A stretch of DNA of 64,000 nt from FEB-12 sp964503315 (GCA_964503315.1 CAZCZL010000002.1:310001-374000); one strand, 5' to 3'. Shown: positions 54,236 through 64,000, numbered from the stretch's first letter. Notes: generated from the sequence alone by a model not told the origin. Translations and numbers: made by a program.

Positions 54236-56182
54236 TTACTTCAACACCAGGTATCCGACAATGACCACCACGCCAGCCACAAAGACGGTGGCATATCCGC
54301 GCACCCGTCCGGACTGTCCATACTTGAGAACCTCCGACGCATCCTGACCGACCACAGCCAGTCCGTTCGCCAGACCATCGATTATCAAAACATCGACAAC
54401 TTTCCAGAGGAAAACCGAGAAATAGACCAGTGGGCGAACCACCAGCGCGCCATATATCTCATCTACAAAATATTTGTTCAGGAGCAGTTTGTGCAGTCCA
54501 CTGAATCGCTCGCGAACTCTCGTCGCCTTCTCCGGTTTGCGCAGGTACATGTGTCGCGCAAAGAGAATGGCGAGAACCGCGAGCACTACAGTTACGAACA
54601 TAAGAGTCAACTCAAGCGCCGCATTGCCCGCGCCAGACATGTGCGCTCCCGACGCAGCCTCTGCCTCATGTCCTCCCGAACTGGCCATCACTGGAGCCAA
54701 CCATTCCTCGAAGTAATTGGTCGTGCCAAATACATGCGGCATACCGATGAACCCACCTATCACCGACAGAACAGCCAGTACCATGAGCGGCACGGTCATC
54801 ATTTTGGGGGACTCATGGATATGTTCCTTGGTATGCTTGTCCATGCGCTCTTCACCGAAGAACGTCAGATACAGCAGCCGGAACATGTAGAAGGCGGTCA
54901 TGATGGCGGTCACCAGACCAATCACATAGAGCAGTAAGTGCCCATGATCTGAGGAGTACGCCTTCCACAGGATCTCATCTTTGGAGAAGAATCCCGAGAA
55001 CCCGGGTATGCCGGCGATCGCAAGACAGGCCAGCAGGAAGGTCATATAGGTTATTGGAAGGTGCTTTTTGAGCCCACCCATCTTCCTGATATCCTGCTCA
55101 TTTGACATGGCATGGATCACTGACCCCGCCCCAAGGAACAGGAGCGCCTTGAAGAACGCATGGGTCATAAGATGGAAAATGCCGGCCGAGAATGCCGCCA
55201 CACCGCACGCCAGGAACATATATCCAAGCTGACTGACCGTTGAATAGGCGAGTACCCGCTTAATATCATTCTGCACCAGGCCGATTGTCGCGGCAAAGAG
55301 CGCGGTCAACGCTCCGATGATCGCAACCACCATCAGCGCGTCCGGAGCCATCATAAAGAGCGTGCTCGACCGGGCGATCATATAGACGCCCGCGGTCACC
55401 ATGGTCGCCGCATGGATCAGCGCAGAAACCGGCGTCGGGCCCTCCATTGCATCCGGAAGCCAGACATAGAGCGGTATCTGGGCTGACTTGCCGGTGGCTC
55501 CAACAAACATCAGGATACACGCCGCGGTGATCAATCCGCCACCTGCCACGAATACGTGCGGCGCGGCTTCCATGACCTTGGCAAAGTCGAGCGACCCCAC
55601 CTGCCAGAAGATGATGAACAATCCAAGCAGAAATCCAAAATCTCCGATGCGGTTGACTATGAACGCCTTCTTCCCCGCGTCCGAAGCCGACTTCTTCTCG
55701 AACCAGAATCCGATCAAAAGGTAAGAACAAAGACCCACGCCTTCCCAACCGACAAACATCAGCAAGTAGTTATTCGCCAAAACCAGCGTCAGCATTGAGA
55801 ACGTGAAGAGATTCAGGTAGGCAAAATACCGCCCATAACCCGGGTCATGGCTCATGTATCCAACTGAGTAGACATGAATAAGGAATCCGACTCCCGTCAC
55901 CACCAGGATCATTACCGCCGACAAAGGATCAAGCAGATACGCGATATCAACGTGGAAACTCCCCGCCGGAATCCAACTGAAGAGCACCTGCTCGATCATC
56001 CGCGAGCCTTCCGGCATCCCCTTCAGCTCGAAAAACAGCATCAATGAGAGCACAAACGAAAGACCGATCGACGCGCACCCGACCAGTGATATCACCGGTT
56101 TGGGCAGCCGACCGATCAGCAATCCATTGATAAGGAAGCCGATGAGCGGCAGCAGCGGTATCAGGAAAAGGTAATCAGCCAT
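54236..56182 (-). CDS. nuoL: NADH-quinone oxidoreductase subunit L
   Basis: The protein has 648 residues. It is the distal antiporter-like pump with the long lateral helix at the C-terminus. Conserved strings include GWEGVGLCSYLLIGFWFEKK, QIPLYVWLPDAMEGPTPVSA, LAYSTVSQLGYMFLACGVAA and GIPGFSGFFSKDEIL. A Gly/Ala/Glu-rich loop (about 495-525) is variable. A C-terminal helix, ATVFVAGVVVIVGYLVLK, ends the protein. Confidence 0.97.
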   Translation of the reverse strand: MADYLFLIPLLPLIGFLINGLLIGRLPKPVISLVGCASIGLSFVLSLMLFFELKGMPEGSRMIEQVLFSWIPAGSFHVDIAYLLDPLSAVMILVVTGVGFLIHVYSVGYMSHDPGYGRYFAYLNLFTFSMLTLVLANNYLLMFVGWEGVGLCSYLLIGFWFEKKSASDAGKKAFIVNRIGDFGFLLGLFIIFWQVGSLDFAKVMEAAPHVFVAGGGLITAACILMFVGATGKSAQIPLYVWLPDAMEGPTPVSALIHAATMVTAGVYMIARSSTLFMMAPDALMVVAIIGALTALFAATIGLVQNDIKRVLAYSTVSQLGYMFLACGVAAFSAGIFHLMTHAFFKALLFLGAGSVIHAMSNEQDIRKMGGLKKHLPITYMTFLLACLAIAGIPGFSGFFSKDEILWKAYSSDHGHLLLYVIGLVTAIMTAFYMFRLLYLTFFGEERMDKHTKEHIHESPKMMTVPLMVLAVLSVIGGFIGMPHVFGTTNYFEEWLAPVMASSGGHEAEAASGAHMSGAGNAALELTLMFVTVVLAVLAILFARHMYLRKPEKATRVRERFSGLHKLLLNKYFVDEIYGALVVRPLVYFSVFLWKVVDVLIIDGLANGLAVVGQDASEVLKYGQSGRVRGYATVFVAGVVVIVGYLVLK

Positions 56183-56191
56183 TCGTGTGTC

Positions 56192-56497
56192 CTACCATTT
56201 CAGCATGCTGTACCGGTCGATATTGATCGTCTCCCGGTTGCGGAAAATGGTGATGATCATTGCCAGACCGACCGCGGCTTCAGCCGCCGCAACCGTCAGC
56301 ACCAAGAAGACCATGACATGTCCGTCCATCAGGTTAAGCGCCCTTGAAAACGCGATCAAAGCCAGGTTCGCGGAATTCAACATCAATTCGATCGACATGA
56401 ACATGACGATCATGTTCCGGGATATCAGGACGCCGATCGTGCCGATCCCGAATAGCACTGCCGCCAGCGTCAAATAGGCTGAAATGGGCAAACTCAT
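56192..56497 (-). CDS. nuoK: NADH-quinone oxidoreductase subunit K
   Basis: The protein has 101 residues with three membrane helices and normal family length. It carries the two buried acidic positions seen in SIELMLNSANLALIAFSR (Glu near residue 37) and TVAAAEAAVGLAMI (Glu near 73). The start overlaps the nuoJ stop by 4 bases. Confidence 0.96.
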   Translation of the reverse strand: MSLPISAYLTLAAVLFGIGTIGVLISRNMIVMFMSIELMLNSANLALIAFSRALNLMDGHVMVFLVLTVAAAEAAVGLAMIITIFRNRETINIDRYSMLKW

Positions 56498-57087
56498 TTG
56501 GATACCACCTCATCCGACTTCTCGGAAGATGCTTCGGCCGAGCCAGCCGACTCCTCTGCGTCTTCCGCCTTGTCCCGACGGGCGATTGCCACCGCGCCTA
56601 CGACCGCTATCAGCAGGAGGATTCCCGTCAACTCAAATGGATAAAGATACTTGGTGAACAGAAGCATCGAAACCGACTTGACCGAGCCGAAATCATCCGT
56701 CGGCGGGGTTGTTGTCAACAGGCCCTGGACACTACCAAACGCCACGCTCTTGATGATGAACACAAACTCTACAAATAGTAAGAGCGCCACCAGATATTTG
56801 GTCGCCTTACTTATCGGCGTCGAGTGCGCACCCAGATCCTCAGTCCCACGCAGGTTTAGTAACATGATCACAAAAAGGAACAGCACCAGGATAGCGCCGG
56901 CATACACGATCACCAGCATGGCACCGACGAATAGCGCGCTCAGCTGGATATAGACCACCGCCTGCGCCACCAGCGAGAGGATCATATACAGCACCGATGC
57001 TACCGGGTTGCGCTGTGAGATCATCATCGTGGCGCCAAAAACCGCGACTACCGCGGAGATGAAGAATATGATGGTATCAATACTCAT
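56494..57087 (-). CDS. nuoJ: NADH-quinone oxidoreductase subunit J
   Basis: The protein has 197 residues with five membrane helices. QRNPVASVLYMILSLVAQAV and YAGAILVLFLFVIMLLNLRG are the family's conserved segments. A charged, Ser/Glu-rich C-terminal tail (about 172-197) is unusual in length. It overlaps nuoI by 4 bases. Confidence 0.95.
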   Translation of the reverse strand: MSIDTIIFFISAVVAVFGATMMISQRNPVASVLYMILSLVAQAVVYIQLSALFVGAMLVIVYAGAILVLFLFVIMLLNLRGTEDLGAHSTPISKATKYLVALLLFVEFVFIIKSVAFGSVQGLLTTTPPTDDFGSVKSVSMLLFTKYLYPFELTGILLLIAVVGAVAIARRDKAEDAEESAGSAEASSEKSDEVVSK

Positions 57088-57590
57088 CGGACTGCGTTCG
57101 GCACTCCATAGACTTTGCGCACTCGGCGGATCATCCGCTTGAACGGATTATCCTTGCGCGGGAACGGCACCAACATATCCTGCTTCGTCCAGATGAAAGA
57201 GTTCCGATCATACTTCGAGAACTCGTACTCCTGACCCAGGAAGATCGCTTCTTCGGGACAGGCTTCCTCACAGAATCCGCAGAATATGCAGCGTATCAGA
57301 TTTATCTCGTACACTTTGGCTTTGCGTTCACCGTTTTCGGTCTCTTCCGGCTCCATATATATTGCGTCGGCGGGACAGGCCGCGGCACAAAGACCGCAAC
57401 AGACACACCGCTCTGTGCCGTCATCATACCGCTCAAGATAGTGCAACCCGCGATACCGTGGCGCCATCGGCTTTTTCTTGCGCGGATAGTCCAGCGTTAC
57501 CGGCTTTTTGAAAATGTGCTTGAAGGTGACCCAGAATCCCTTGGGCATCTTCAGAAATACATTCCCGAGCGCTTTGAATACTTCGTTCAT
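57084..57590 (-). CDS. nuoI: NADH-quinone oxidoreductase subunit I
   Basis: The protein has 168 residues. The two [4Fe-4S] clusters of the peripheral arm (N6a/N6b) are bound by CVCCGLCAAACP (about 63-74) and CIFCGFCEEACP (about 103-114). An amphipathic N-terminal segment precedes. It passes electrons to cluster N2 and quinone. Confidence 0.97.
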   Translation of the reverse strand: MNEVFKALGNVFLKMPKGFWVTFKHIFKKPVTLDYPRKKKPMAPRYRGLHYLERYDDGTERCVCCGLCAAACPADAIYMEPEETENGERKAKVYEINLIRCIFCGFCEEACPEEAIFLGQEYEFSKYDRNSFIWTKQDMLVPFPRKDNPFKRMIRRVRKVYGVPNAVR

Positions 57591-57629
57591 ATCTGCAAAC
57601 CTCTGCCTTGCTTAGTCACACTATCCCGC

Positions 57630-58631
57630 TTAACGGAAAAGGACGAAAGCCCCCGTCACCAGGATATTTACTACTGCCAGCGGGAATAGCACCTTCCAGC
57701 CGAAATTCATCAATTGATCGTACCTGAACCGCGGGAAAGTCGCCCGCAACCAGATATAGAAGAACATAAACAGGAACACTTTCGCTACAAACCAGACGAT
57801 CGACAACTGCACCGGCCAGCCCGGCCACGGGCACTGCCATCCGCCGAAAAAGAGGGTAGTTCCGACTGCTGAGACCGCAATCATGTTGGCGTATTCACCA
57901 ACAAAGAACATTCCAAACCGAAATGAAGAATACTCGGTGTGATACCCTGCCACCAGCTCAGATTCTGCCTCGGGAAGGTCAAACGGAGCGCGGTTCGTTT
58001 CGGCTATAGCACAAGTCAAATAAAGAAGGAAGCCCAACGGCTGTTTCCAGACAAACCAGTCAAAGATCGTCGCCTGCTGCTCGACCAATTCACGCATCGA
58101 AAGCGTGTTGGCTATTAGTATCACGCCGACGATGGACATGCCGTAGCTGATCTCGTAGGAGATCATCTGTGCCGATGACCGCACTCCGCCTAGCAGCGAG
58201 TATTTCGAGCCCGATGACCACCCTGCCAGGATGATCCCATACACGCCCAATGAGGTCACCGCGAATATCCAGAGTATACCGATATTCAGGTCCGATATGA
58301 CGCCGGTGATCTCACGACCCACCAGCGAGAAATCGGCTGAGAAAGGAACCACCGCGAACGACAAAAGAGATGGGATAAAGGCCAAGAGCGGTGCTAATGC
58401 ATACGTGATACGCTCAACATTGTCCGGTACGATATCTTCTTTGAACGCCATCTTGATGGCGTCGGCCAGCGGCTGAAGCAGACCGTAGGGTCCTGCATAC
58501 GATGGCCCCACCCGATGCTGCATGATCGCTACCACCTTGCGTTCCATATAGGTCGCGTACGCGCAGCCGGTCAACACCGCTACTACGACTACAATCACTT
58601 TGATCGAAGAAAGGAGGATCATTTCCAGCAT
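57630..58631 (-). CDS. nuoH: NADH-quinone oxidoreductase subunit H
   Basis: The protein has 333 residues and eight membrane helices and forms the quinone-binding channel. Conserved strings are ERKVVAIMQHRVGPSYAGPY and ETNRAPFDLPEAESELVAG, with the acidic loop YHTEYSSFRFGMFFVGEYAN. Three bases separate it from nuoG. Confidence 0.97.
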   Translation of the reverse strand: MLEMILLSSIKVIVVVVAVLTGCAYATYMERKVVAIMQHRVGPSYAGPYGLLQPLADAIKMAFKEDIVPDNVERITYALAPLLAFIPSLLSFAVVPFSADFSLVGREITGVISDLNIGILWIFAVTSLGVYGIILAGWSSGSKYSLLGGVRSSAQMISYEISYGMSIVGVILIANTLSMRELVEQQATIFDWFVWKQPLGFLLYLTCAIAETNRAPFDLPEAESELVAGYHTEYSSFRFGMFFVGEYANMIAVSAVGTTLFFGGWQCPWPGWPVQLSIVWFVAKVFLFMFFYIWLRATFPRFRYDQLMNFGWKVLFPLAVVNILVTGAFVLFR

Positions 58632-58634
58632 GGG

Positions 58635-61199
58635 TCAATCCGTCGCTTTCTGAAGTTTCACCCGGTCGACGCGCGCCTTTCGGTCACACAGGCTGTTGAT
58701 GTGTGTGGCGGCGAAATTCCGTGGTACAAAAACAGCGTCCCCTTCCATCCACTGCGAAATCCTCACCGGAAGGATCACTTTCCCATGTTTCGACTCTATG
58801 CGTAGCGAATCTCCGTCCGCCAGACCCAGCTTTCCGGCCAGTTCACTTCCGACTTCGGCATACGCTTCCGCGCAGAAACTGGCCAGCGAGGCGGCTTTCT
58901 CTGTCAGATACGAGCGATGGTGGGCGTCGTCTCCGATCACCAACGCATATGGGAATTCTTTGTCCGCCTGTGTCGCAGATCCTCTCACTTCGAGCCATGT
59001 CGATGGCCACGGCAAGGTCGTATCGATCGAGAGCAATCTCCGAAGCTCAGATTCGCGCTGGCTATCGCTATTAAACAATTTCTGCCCCATCGCCTTGGTG
59101 ATAGCGCCGACTATCTCATATCCGGGCATTGCTGTGTGCTGCGGCTTGATGGCTCTCTCGGCGCGTTGCGCCTTGTTCTCCAGATTGACATAATCGCCGG
59201 CGTATTCCGTCCACGTCGCGAGCGGCAAAACAACATCCGCCAGCGCCGTCGTATCAGTTTCGAATATGTCCGCGACGACCAGAAGATCCAGCTTCTGAAG
59301 CGCCTCTTCGGCGGCCTGACGGTCAGGGTACACCATCACGGGGTTTGCCCCAATGATCACCATGCCGTGCAGCTCGCCCTTCCTGATCTGCTCGAACATC
59401 CCTTCTGTCGACTGCGGGGCGCCTTCAGGAAATTCATTCCAGAACGCCGCCAGTTCCTTCTTTACGGCAGGGTGCGGCGCCGGAAGCAAACCAGTCCTCT
59501 CTGCCCCCTTCGAATTTGCGTAGCGAGCTAGGACGGCTATCTGACCTTTCTGGTCCAGACCTAAAAGTCGATTGAGATTACAGATTGCCGCGGCGATAGT
59601 TTCGCGATCACGCGAGAGGCTTATCTGTTCGCCCACTAACAGCGTTATCTTCTTCCCTGACGAGAGCGATTTCGCAAGCGAACGCAGGTCCGCCGAAGTC
59701 ACACCGCAGGCTGCGGCGCATTCACTGAGTGTCGAGGGAGTTAACTTGCCGGACAGCGCCGAGGCATCGCTCGCCACAGCGACTTTCTCTTCGATCGCCG
59801 CTAAACAGAGGCCATTCAGGAAAGCTTCTTCGGTCCCCGGCAGATAGACCAGTTCAAGGTTGGCCACATCCGACGATTTTACGCCATACGAATTGGCCGT
59901 GTATATCTTCGATCCATTGAAATTATACGCCTTGCGCACCCGGAGATACTCGTTCGGATGTTCTCTCACCAGATCCGAACCCAGCACCAGGATAACATCG
60001 GATGTATCGATGTCGGCGATAGTGAACGGTCGAGAGGCCAAAATGGAATATGCACCATCCATGGATGAGGGGATATTCCTGTAGTCCGTACGGTGATCGA
60101 TATTGTTTGAACCAATGATAGTCCGCATGAACTTGGCAAAGCTATACTGCGTCGCGCTATCCAATTGCGGTCCCGCGATTCCACCGATACAGACGCACCC
60201 CTTGGTGTCATTTATTTCTTTGAGCCGCTTGGCAACGAATGCCAGCGCCTCATCCCACGTCGTGGTAGTCAGTTTTCCATTCTTCTTAATCAGCGGGGCG
60301 GTCAAGCGGTCCGGCGACTGCGCGATCTGGTATCCATAGCGGACCACATCCGGCAGCCATCCATCGTCGATGGCATCATTTCGCCGTGAGGTCGTGCGGT
60401 ACATTTGGTCTTTGTGCGGATCACGATATATGAGCGTATTCGTCCCAGAAGAATCGAACGGGTCGATCGAAGGCACTGTCTTGGTTAGCCATACGCGAAT
60501 CTTATAGCGCCAGTCAGAATTAGTCAGCGCGCCGACCGGGCAGATCTCTACAAGATTTCCGGAGAATGGATTGTCGACCTGCTCACCCGGAGCCGCATTG
60601 ATCTCGGTATGATTTCCTCGCTCATATGCGCCCAGGTCATACTCGCCGAACGCCTCTTTGTTGGAGCGAACACACTTGTAGCAGAGAATGCAGCGATTCC
60701 GATTGAGGACGATCTCCGGTCCGATCTTCAGATCATCGAAAGTCGTCTTGTTATCCGGTATGTGCCGGCGCTTCAGGAAATCAAAACGGCTGTCATCATA
60801 GCCGTGCGCGAAGGTCAGATTCTGCAGGTCGCACTCGCCGCCTTTGTCGCAAGTCGGGCAGTCGAGCGGATGATTCGTGAGCAGGAACTCCAGGACCGCC
60901 TTCCGTCCCATCTTCACTTGGTTAGAGTCCGTATGGACAACCATGTTATCCGCGCATTCAGTCGCGCACGAGACCTGGAGCTTCGGAAACTTTTCGATCT
61001 CCACATAGCACATGCGACACGCGCCAACAGGCTTGAGCTTTGGATGCCAGCAGAATGACGGGATATGTATCCCGATCCCGAGCGATGCTTCCAACACCGT
61101 CGTCCCCTTGGGCACAGTCACTTGACGACCGTCAATCGTCAACGACACGGTCTTGACCGCCTGCGCTGGTTGTGCGTCTGTTTTCGTCTGGTCAGCCAT
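58635..61199 (-). CDS. nuoG: NADH-quinone oxidoreductase subunit G
   Basis: The protein has 854 residues. It has an N-terminal [2Fe-2S] domain (FCWHPKLKPVGACRMCYVEI), the His/Cys cluster motif HPLDCPTCDKGGECDLQ and a [4Fe-4S] motif (RCILCYKC ... EICPVGAL). A molybdopterin-oxidoreductase-like domain follows to the C-terminus. The extra N7 cluster ligands found in some NuoG proteins are not evident where expected (TVPSIDPFDSSG). It carries electrons from NuoEF along the peripheral arm. Confidence 0.96.
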   Translation of the reverse strand: MADQTKTDAQPAQAVKTVSLTIDGRQVTVPKGTTVLEASLGIGIHIPSFCWHPKLKPVGACRMCYVEIEKFPKLQVSCATECADNMVVHTDSNQVKMGRKAVLEFLLTNHPLDCPTCDKGGECDLQNLTFAHGYDDSRFDFLKRRHIPDNKTTFDDLKIGPEIVLNRNRCILCYKCVRSNKEAFGEYDLGAYERGNHTEINAAPGEQVDNPFSGNLVEICPVGALTNSDWRYKIRVWLTKTVPSIDPFDSSGTNTLIYRDPHKDQMYRTTSRRNDAIDDGWLPDVVRYGYQIAQSPDRLTAPLIKKNGKLTTTTWDEALAFVAKRLKEINDTKGCVCIGGIAGPQLDSATQYSFAKFMRTIIGSNNIDHRTDYRNIPSSMDGAYSILASRPFTIADIDTSDVILVLGSDLVREHPNEYLRVRKAYNFNGSKIYTANSYGVKSSDVANLELVYLPGTEEAFLNGLCLAAIEEKVAVASDASALSGKLTPSTLSECAAACGVTSADLRSLAKSLSSGKKITLLVGEQISLSRDRETIAAAICNLNRLLGLDQKGQIAVLARYANSKGAERTGLLPAPHPAVKKELAAFWNEFPEGAPQSTEGMFEQIRKGELHGMVIIGANPVMVYPDRQAAEEALQKLDLLVVADIFETDTTALADVVLPLATWTEYAGDYVNLENKAQRAERAIKPQHTAMPGYEIVGAITKAMGQKLFNSDSQRESELRRLLSIDTTLPWPSTWLEVRGSATQADKEFPYALVIGDDAHHRSYLTEKAASLASFCAEAYAEVGSELAGKLGLADGDSLRIESKHGKVILPVRISQWMEGDAVFVPRNFAATHINSLCDRKARVDRVKLQKATD

Positions 61200-61209
61200 C
61201 TATCTCAGC

Positions 61210-62547
61210 TCACTTGAACTCGAAATTGGTTTTGACGAGGCACTGCTTGTGCTCTATATGATGCGTCCACTCGTCCCGCCAGTGTTTCACCGCGGACTGG
61301 ATCGGCATCACGGCCGCGTCACCCAGCGGACAGATCGTCCGCCCCAGGATGTTCGCGCAGATATCCTCTATCTTCTCAATATCGCCCGGCTTACCCTCGC
61401 CTTTTTCGATCTTCCGGATTATTTGCTCCAACCACCCCGTGCCGTCCCGGCAGGGAGTACATTTTCCGCATGACTCATGTCGGAAGAACTGGATCAGCTT
61501 GAGGATCACCCAGACAATACAGGTATCCTCATGGAACACGATCACCGCGCCGGAACCAAGCATGGAACCGACTGTTTGCAGCGATTCAAAATCCAGATTA
61601 ACGTCTATCATGTCGGGAGTAAGCAACGGAGTGGACGCGCCACCCGGGATCACTCCCTTCAACTTCTTATCTCCAAGGATCCCGCCGCCATAGGCAGGGT
61701 CATAGATCAACTTCTTCAAGTTGAAGCCAAGTTCGACTTCATAGTTGCCCGGCCGCTTCACATGCCCAGACAGCGAGAATATCTTTGAGCCTGGAGACTT
61801 CTCGGTCCCCATCCCTTTGAACCAGGCAGCGCCCTGTTTAATAATGTGCGGCACGGCCGACAAAGTCTCGACATTGTTCACAATAGTCGGGCAAGCGTAC
61901 AGACCTTCAATGGCCGGGAAGGGAGGACGTATGCGTGACAGCCCCTTCTCCCCTTCCAGTGAGTTCAATAACGCGGTCTCTTCGCCGCAAATGTACGCGC
62001 CTCCACCGGTGTGTACCACCATATCAAGATCGTACCCACTGCCAAGCACATTCTTGCCGAGGAACCCCTTGGCATATGCTTCGCGCATGGCCGCCTCAAC
62101 CGTCCTGATCGACTCGTTAAACTCGCCTCGAATATAGACAAACATCAGATGACTGCCGATGGCAAACGCGGCGATCGCCATTCCTTCGATCATGGCGTGC
62201 GGGTCACGCTCCATGATCACGCGGTCCTTGCAGGTACCCGGCTCGGATTCGTCGGCGTTGCAAACTAGATAGCGCGGCTTTGGGGAGTCCTTCGGGACGA
62301 ATCCCCACTTCACTCCAGTCGGGAATCCCGCGCCCCCGCGTCCGCGCAGGCCGGATCCCTTCACTTCCGCGATCACCTCTTCCGCTTTCATCGAGGTGAC
62401 CACCTTCTTCCACGCCTCGTACCCGCCGCGGGAAATAAAGGTGTCGATAGACCGCTGCTTCGGATCCTCGACATACCTGAACAGGTGCAGCCGTTCCGAT
62501 TTCGCGACCTCAGTCGCGTTGGTTATGACAGGCGAATAGAATGTCAT
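61210..62547 (-). CDS. nuoF: NADH-quinone oxidoreductase subunit F
   Basis: The protein has 445 residues. It binds NADH and FMN: GLRGRGGAGFPTGVKWGF near residue 70 and YICGEETALLNSLEG near residue 180. The N3 [4Fe-4S] cluster is bound by ESCGKCTPCRDGTG (about 350-363) and a later Cys in GRTICPLGD. The start overlaps nuoE by 4 bases. Confidence 0.97.
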   Translation of the reverse strand: MTFYSPVITNATEVAKSERLHLFRYVEDPKQRSIDTFISRGGYEAWKKVVTSMKAEEVIAEVKGSGLRGRGGAGFPTGVKWGFVPKDSPKPRYLVCNADESEPGTCKDRVIMERDPHAMIEGMAIAAFAIGSHLMFVYIRGEFNESIRTVEAAMREAYAKGFLGKNVLGSGYDLDMVVHTGGGAYICGEETALLNSLEGEKGLSRIRPPFPAIEGLYACPTIVNNVETLSAVPHIIKQGAAWFKGMGTEKSPGSKIFSLSGHVKRPGNYEVELGFNLKKLIYDPAYGGGILGDKKLKGVIPGGASTPLLTPDMIDVNLDFESLQTVGSMLGSGAVIVFHEDTCIVWVILKLIQFFRHESCGKCTPCRDGTGWLEQIIRKIEKGEGKPGDIEKIEDICANILGRTICPLGDAAVMPIQSAVKHWRDEWTHHIEHKQCLVKTNFEFK

Positions 62548-63020
62548 CCCTTGGCTCGCAGCTCCTCAATGATCTTGTCGACCTTCTCGCGCGTCAGATT
62601 CTCATAAAAATCTTCATTTATCTGCATCATCGGGGCAGTCGCGCACGACCCCAGACATTCGACCGTGACCAGGGTGAACAGATTGTCTTTCGTTGTGCCG
62701 CCCTTGGTTATCCCGAGCTTCTGCTCCAGATAGCCCGTCAAACTGTCCGCACCCATCAAGGCGCATGAGATATTGTGACAGACCTGTATCAGATGCTTCC
62801 CGCGCGGCTGTTTGACAAACAACGTGTAGAACGTCGCCGCTTCAGCCACTTCCACAAACGGCACTTTGATCACATCCGCGATCTCTTTGTAGAGCTCATC
62901 ATTCAGATGTCCCACCTGGTGATACGCGATCGTTATCGCCGGCAGGATCGCCGATTTGCGGCGCGGATACAGCGCCACTTTCGCCTTTATCTGTTCAACT
63001 GACTCTTTGGTCAGGATCAT
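62544..63020 (-). CDS. nuoE: NADH-quinone oxidoreductase subunit E
   Basis: The protein has 158 residues with a thioredoxin-like fold. The N1a [2Fe-2S] ligands are in QVCHNISCALMG and VECLGSCATAP. It overlaps both neighbours by 4 bases, so the operon is tightly coupled. Confidence 0.96.
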   Translation of the reverse strand: MILTKESVEQIKAKVALYPRRKSAILPAITIAYHQVGHLNDELYKEIADVIKVPFVEVAEAATFYTLFVKQPRGKHLIQVCHNISCALMGADSLTGYLEQKLGITKGGTTKDNLFTLVTVECLGSCATAPMMQINEDFYENLTREKVDKIIEELRAKG

Positions 63021-64000
63021 CGGTCAACCTCTCCGAGCACGATATCAATCGAGCCGATCGCCGCAACGACATCGGCCAACAGCCGCCCTTCGACCAGCGC
63101 CGGAAGACAGGCCAGATTTATGAATGATGGCGGACGCACCCGGATACGACGCCCCACCGGACTTCCATCTCCCGCGATATAGAATCCGAGTTCACCTTTT
63201 GGCGACTCGATCCCCTGGTAGACCTCTCCCTTTGGAGCATGGAATCCTTCCGTGATGATCTTGAAGTGGAAGATCATCGATTCCATCTTGTGCAACACAT
63301 CCTCTTTGGGTGGAAGCACAACCCCGGGGACATGAGCGCGATACGGCCCCTCCGGCATTCCGTCAATCGTCTGCTGCACTATGCGCAACGATTGGCGAAT
63401 CTCCTCCAAACGAAGCAGATACCGGTCGTACGCGTCACCGTTCGTGCCATAGGCTATGTCAAAATCAAACTTCTCATACCCCGAATATGGGTTCGCTTTG
63501 CGAAGGTCATGCTTGACACCGGAACCGCGAAGCATCGGACCGGACAACGACCAATTGATCGCGTCTTCAGCCGATATCACCGCTACATTCCTGGTTCGAT
63601 TGATAAATATCTCATTGGCGGTGAGCAACGTCTCATAATCGCGCAGGCGATCCGGCAAGGTCTTAATGATCTTTCGAACCGACTTCTCGAAATCTTTCGG
63701 CAGTTCATGCGCCAGTCCACCGATGCGGATGTAACTCGACATCATTCGCTGTCCCGCGCAGGCCTCATAGATATCGATGATCATCTCGCGTTCACGGAAC
63801 GCGTACAGGAGCATGGACATCGCGCCAAGATCCAGAGCGTGTGTCCCCAACCAGACCAGGTGCGAGGCGATTCGCGTCAATTCCGCCAGACAAACGCGGG
63901 CATATTTGACTTTTTCCGGTACCTCTATATCCATCAACTTTTCGACAGCTAGACAAAAGCCGAGGTTGTTGGACATTGGCGCCAGATAGTCCATTCGGTC
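63017..64000 (-). CDS. nuoD: NADH-quinone oxidoreductase subunit D, partial (N-terminus beyond window)
   Basis: About 327 C-terminal residues are visible and the frame remains open at the right edge. The quinone-site region is conserved: RMDYLAPMSNNLGFCLAVEK, LGTHALDLGAMSM, RMMSSYIRIGGLA, and GPMLRGSGVKHDLRK. The C-terminal PPSFINLACLPALVEG and the final GEVDR are as expected. In the family this subunit carries the quinone-binding His/Tyr and contacts NuoH. The upstream genes (nuoA-C) should lie beyond 64000. Confidence 0.95.
   Translation of the reverse strand, partial: DRMDYLAPMSNNLGFCLAVEKLMDIEVPEKVKYARVCLAELTRIASHLVWLGTHALDLGAMSMLLYAFREREMIIDIYEACAGQRMMSSYIRIGGLAHELPKDFEKSVRKIIKTLPDRLRDYETLLTANEIFINRTRNVAVISAEDAINWSLSGPMLRGSGVKHDLRKANPYSGYEKFDFDIAYGTNGDAYDRYLLRLEEIRQSLRIVQQTIDGMPEGPYRAHVPGVVLPPKEDVLHKMESMIFHFKIITEGFHAPKGEVYQGIESPKGELGFYIAGDGSPVGRRIRVRPPSFINLACLPALVEGRLLADVVAAIGSIDIVLGEVDR

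Overview
The window reads as a Gram-negative, free-living heterotroph. It encodes a Tol-Pal envelope system, an Omp85-type outer-membrane barrel, lipoproteins, a 14-subunit-type complex I operon, an ADP-forming acetyl-CoA synthetase and a pyruvate phosphate dikinase. GC content looks moderate (mid-50s). The mixture, together with three copies of a DUF6754-type membrane gene set and a stand-alone MutL/GlmL-type ATPase, would fit an uncultured FCB-related or Zixibacteria-like lineage. That placement is inference from gene content only; there is no rRNA or tRNA gene in the window to anchor it.

Layout. 1-7600 (minus strand): a truncated DUF3566-like membrane protein, ADP-forming acyl-CoA synthetase, a CHASE4 membrane sensor without an output domain, pyruvate phosphate dikinase and a small basic protein. 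8021-19004 (minus): twelve genes that are three tandem copies of one four-gene set, each in the order d-c-b-a: a secreted/anchored FN3 + DUF6754 protein, a five- to six-helix membrane protein, a two-anchor alpha/beta protein and a polytopic membrane protein. Genes overlap or nearly touch, and one good sigma70-type promoter lies before the whole array. 19410-23370 (plus): a divergent, promoter- and terminator-bounded operon of a MutL/GlmL-type ASKHA ATPase without its mutase, a secreted C-terminally anchored protein, and a barrel-sandwich/KOW-like protein. The two transcription units together (8021-23322) are the best candidate for an undescribed system.

23389-31811: a small lipoprotein (minus), then tolQ-tolR-tonB/tolA-tolB-pal-cpoB with a second tandem cpoB-like lipoprotein, an unknown gene and ligA. 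31998-35685: a partner-switching set (STAS antagonist, HATPase anti-sigma kinase, membrane SpoIIE phosphatase) followed by a Nudix hydrolase. 35821-42632: a bactofilin-like/Omp85 fusion, a GAF-PAS histidine kinase and a Ser/Thr kinase with TPRs.

42605-45363 (minus): a PqqD-like/M50 metalloprotease/HlyD fusion protein and, downstream, a 25-residue peptide gene too short for usual gene finding. The peptide gene has its own promoter, a leader hairpin, a near-perfect Shine-Dalgarno site and a terminator; this is a likely peptide maturation/export pair. 45687-50881: an FAD oxidoreductase, two secreted proteins, a GAF-HisKA protein without an ATPase domain, and purF. 50958-64000 (minus): nuoD(partial)-E-F-G-H-I-J-K-L-M-glutaredoxin-N, ending at a bidirectional terminator shared with purF.
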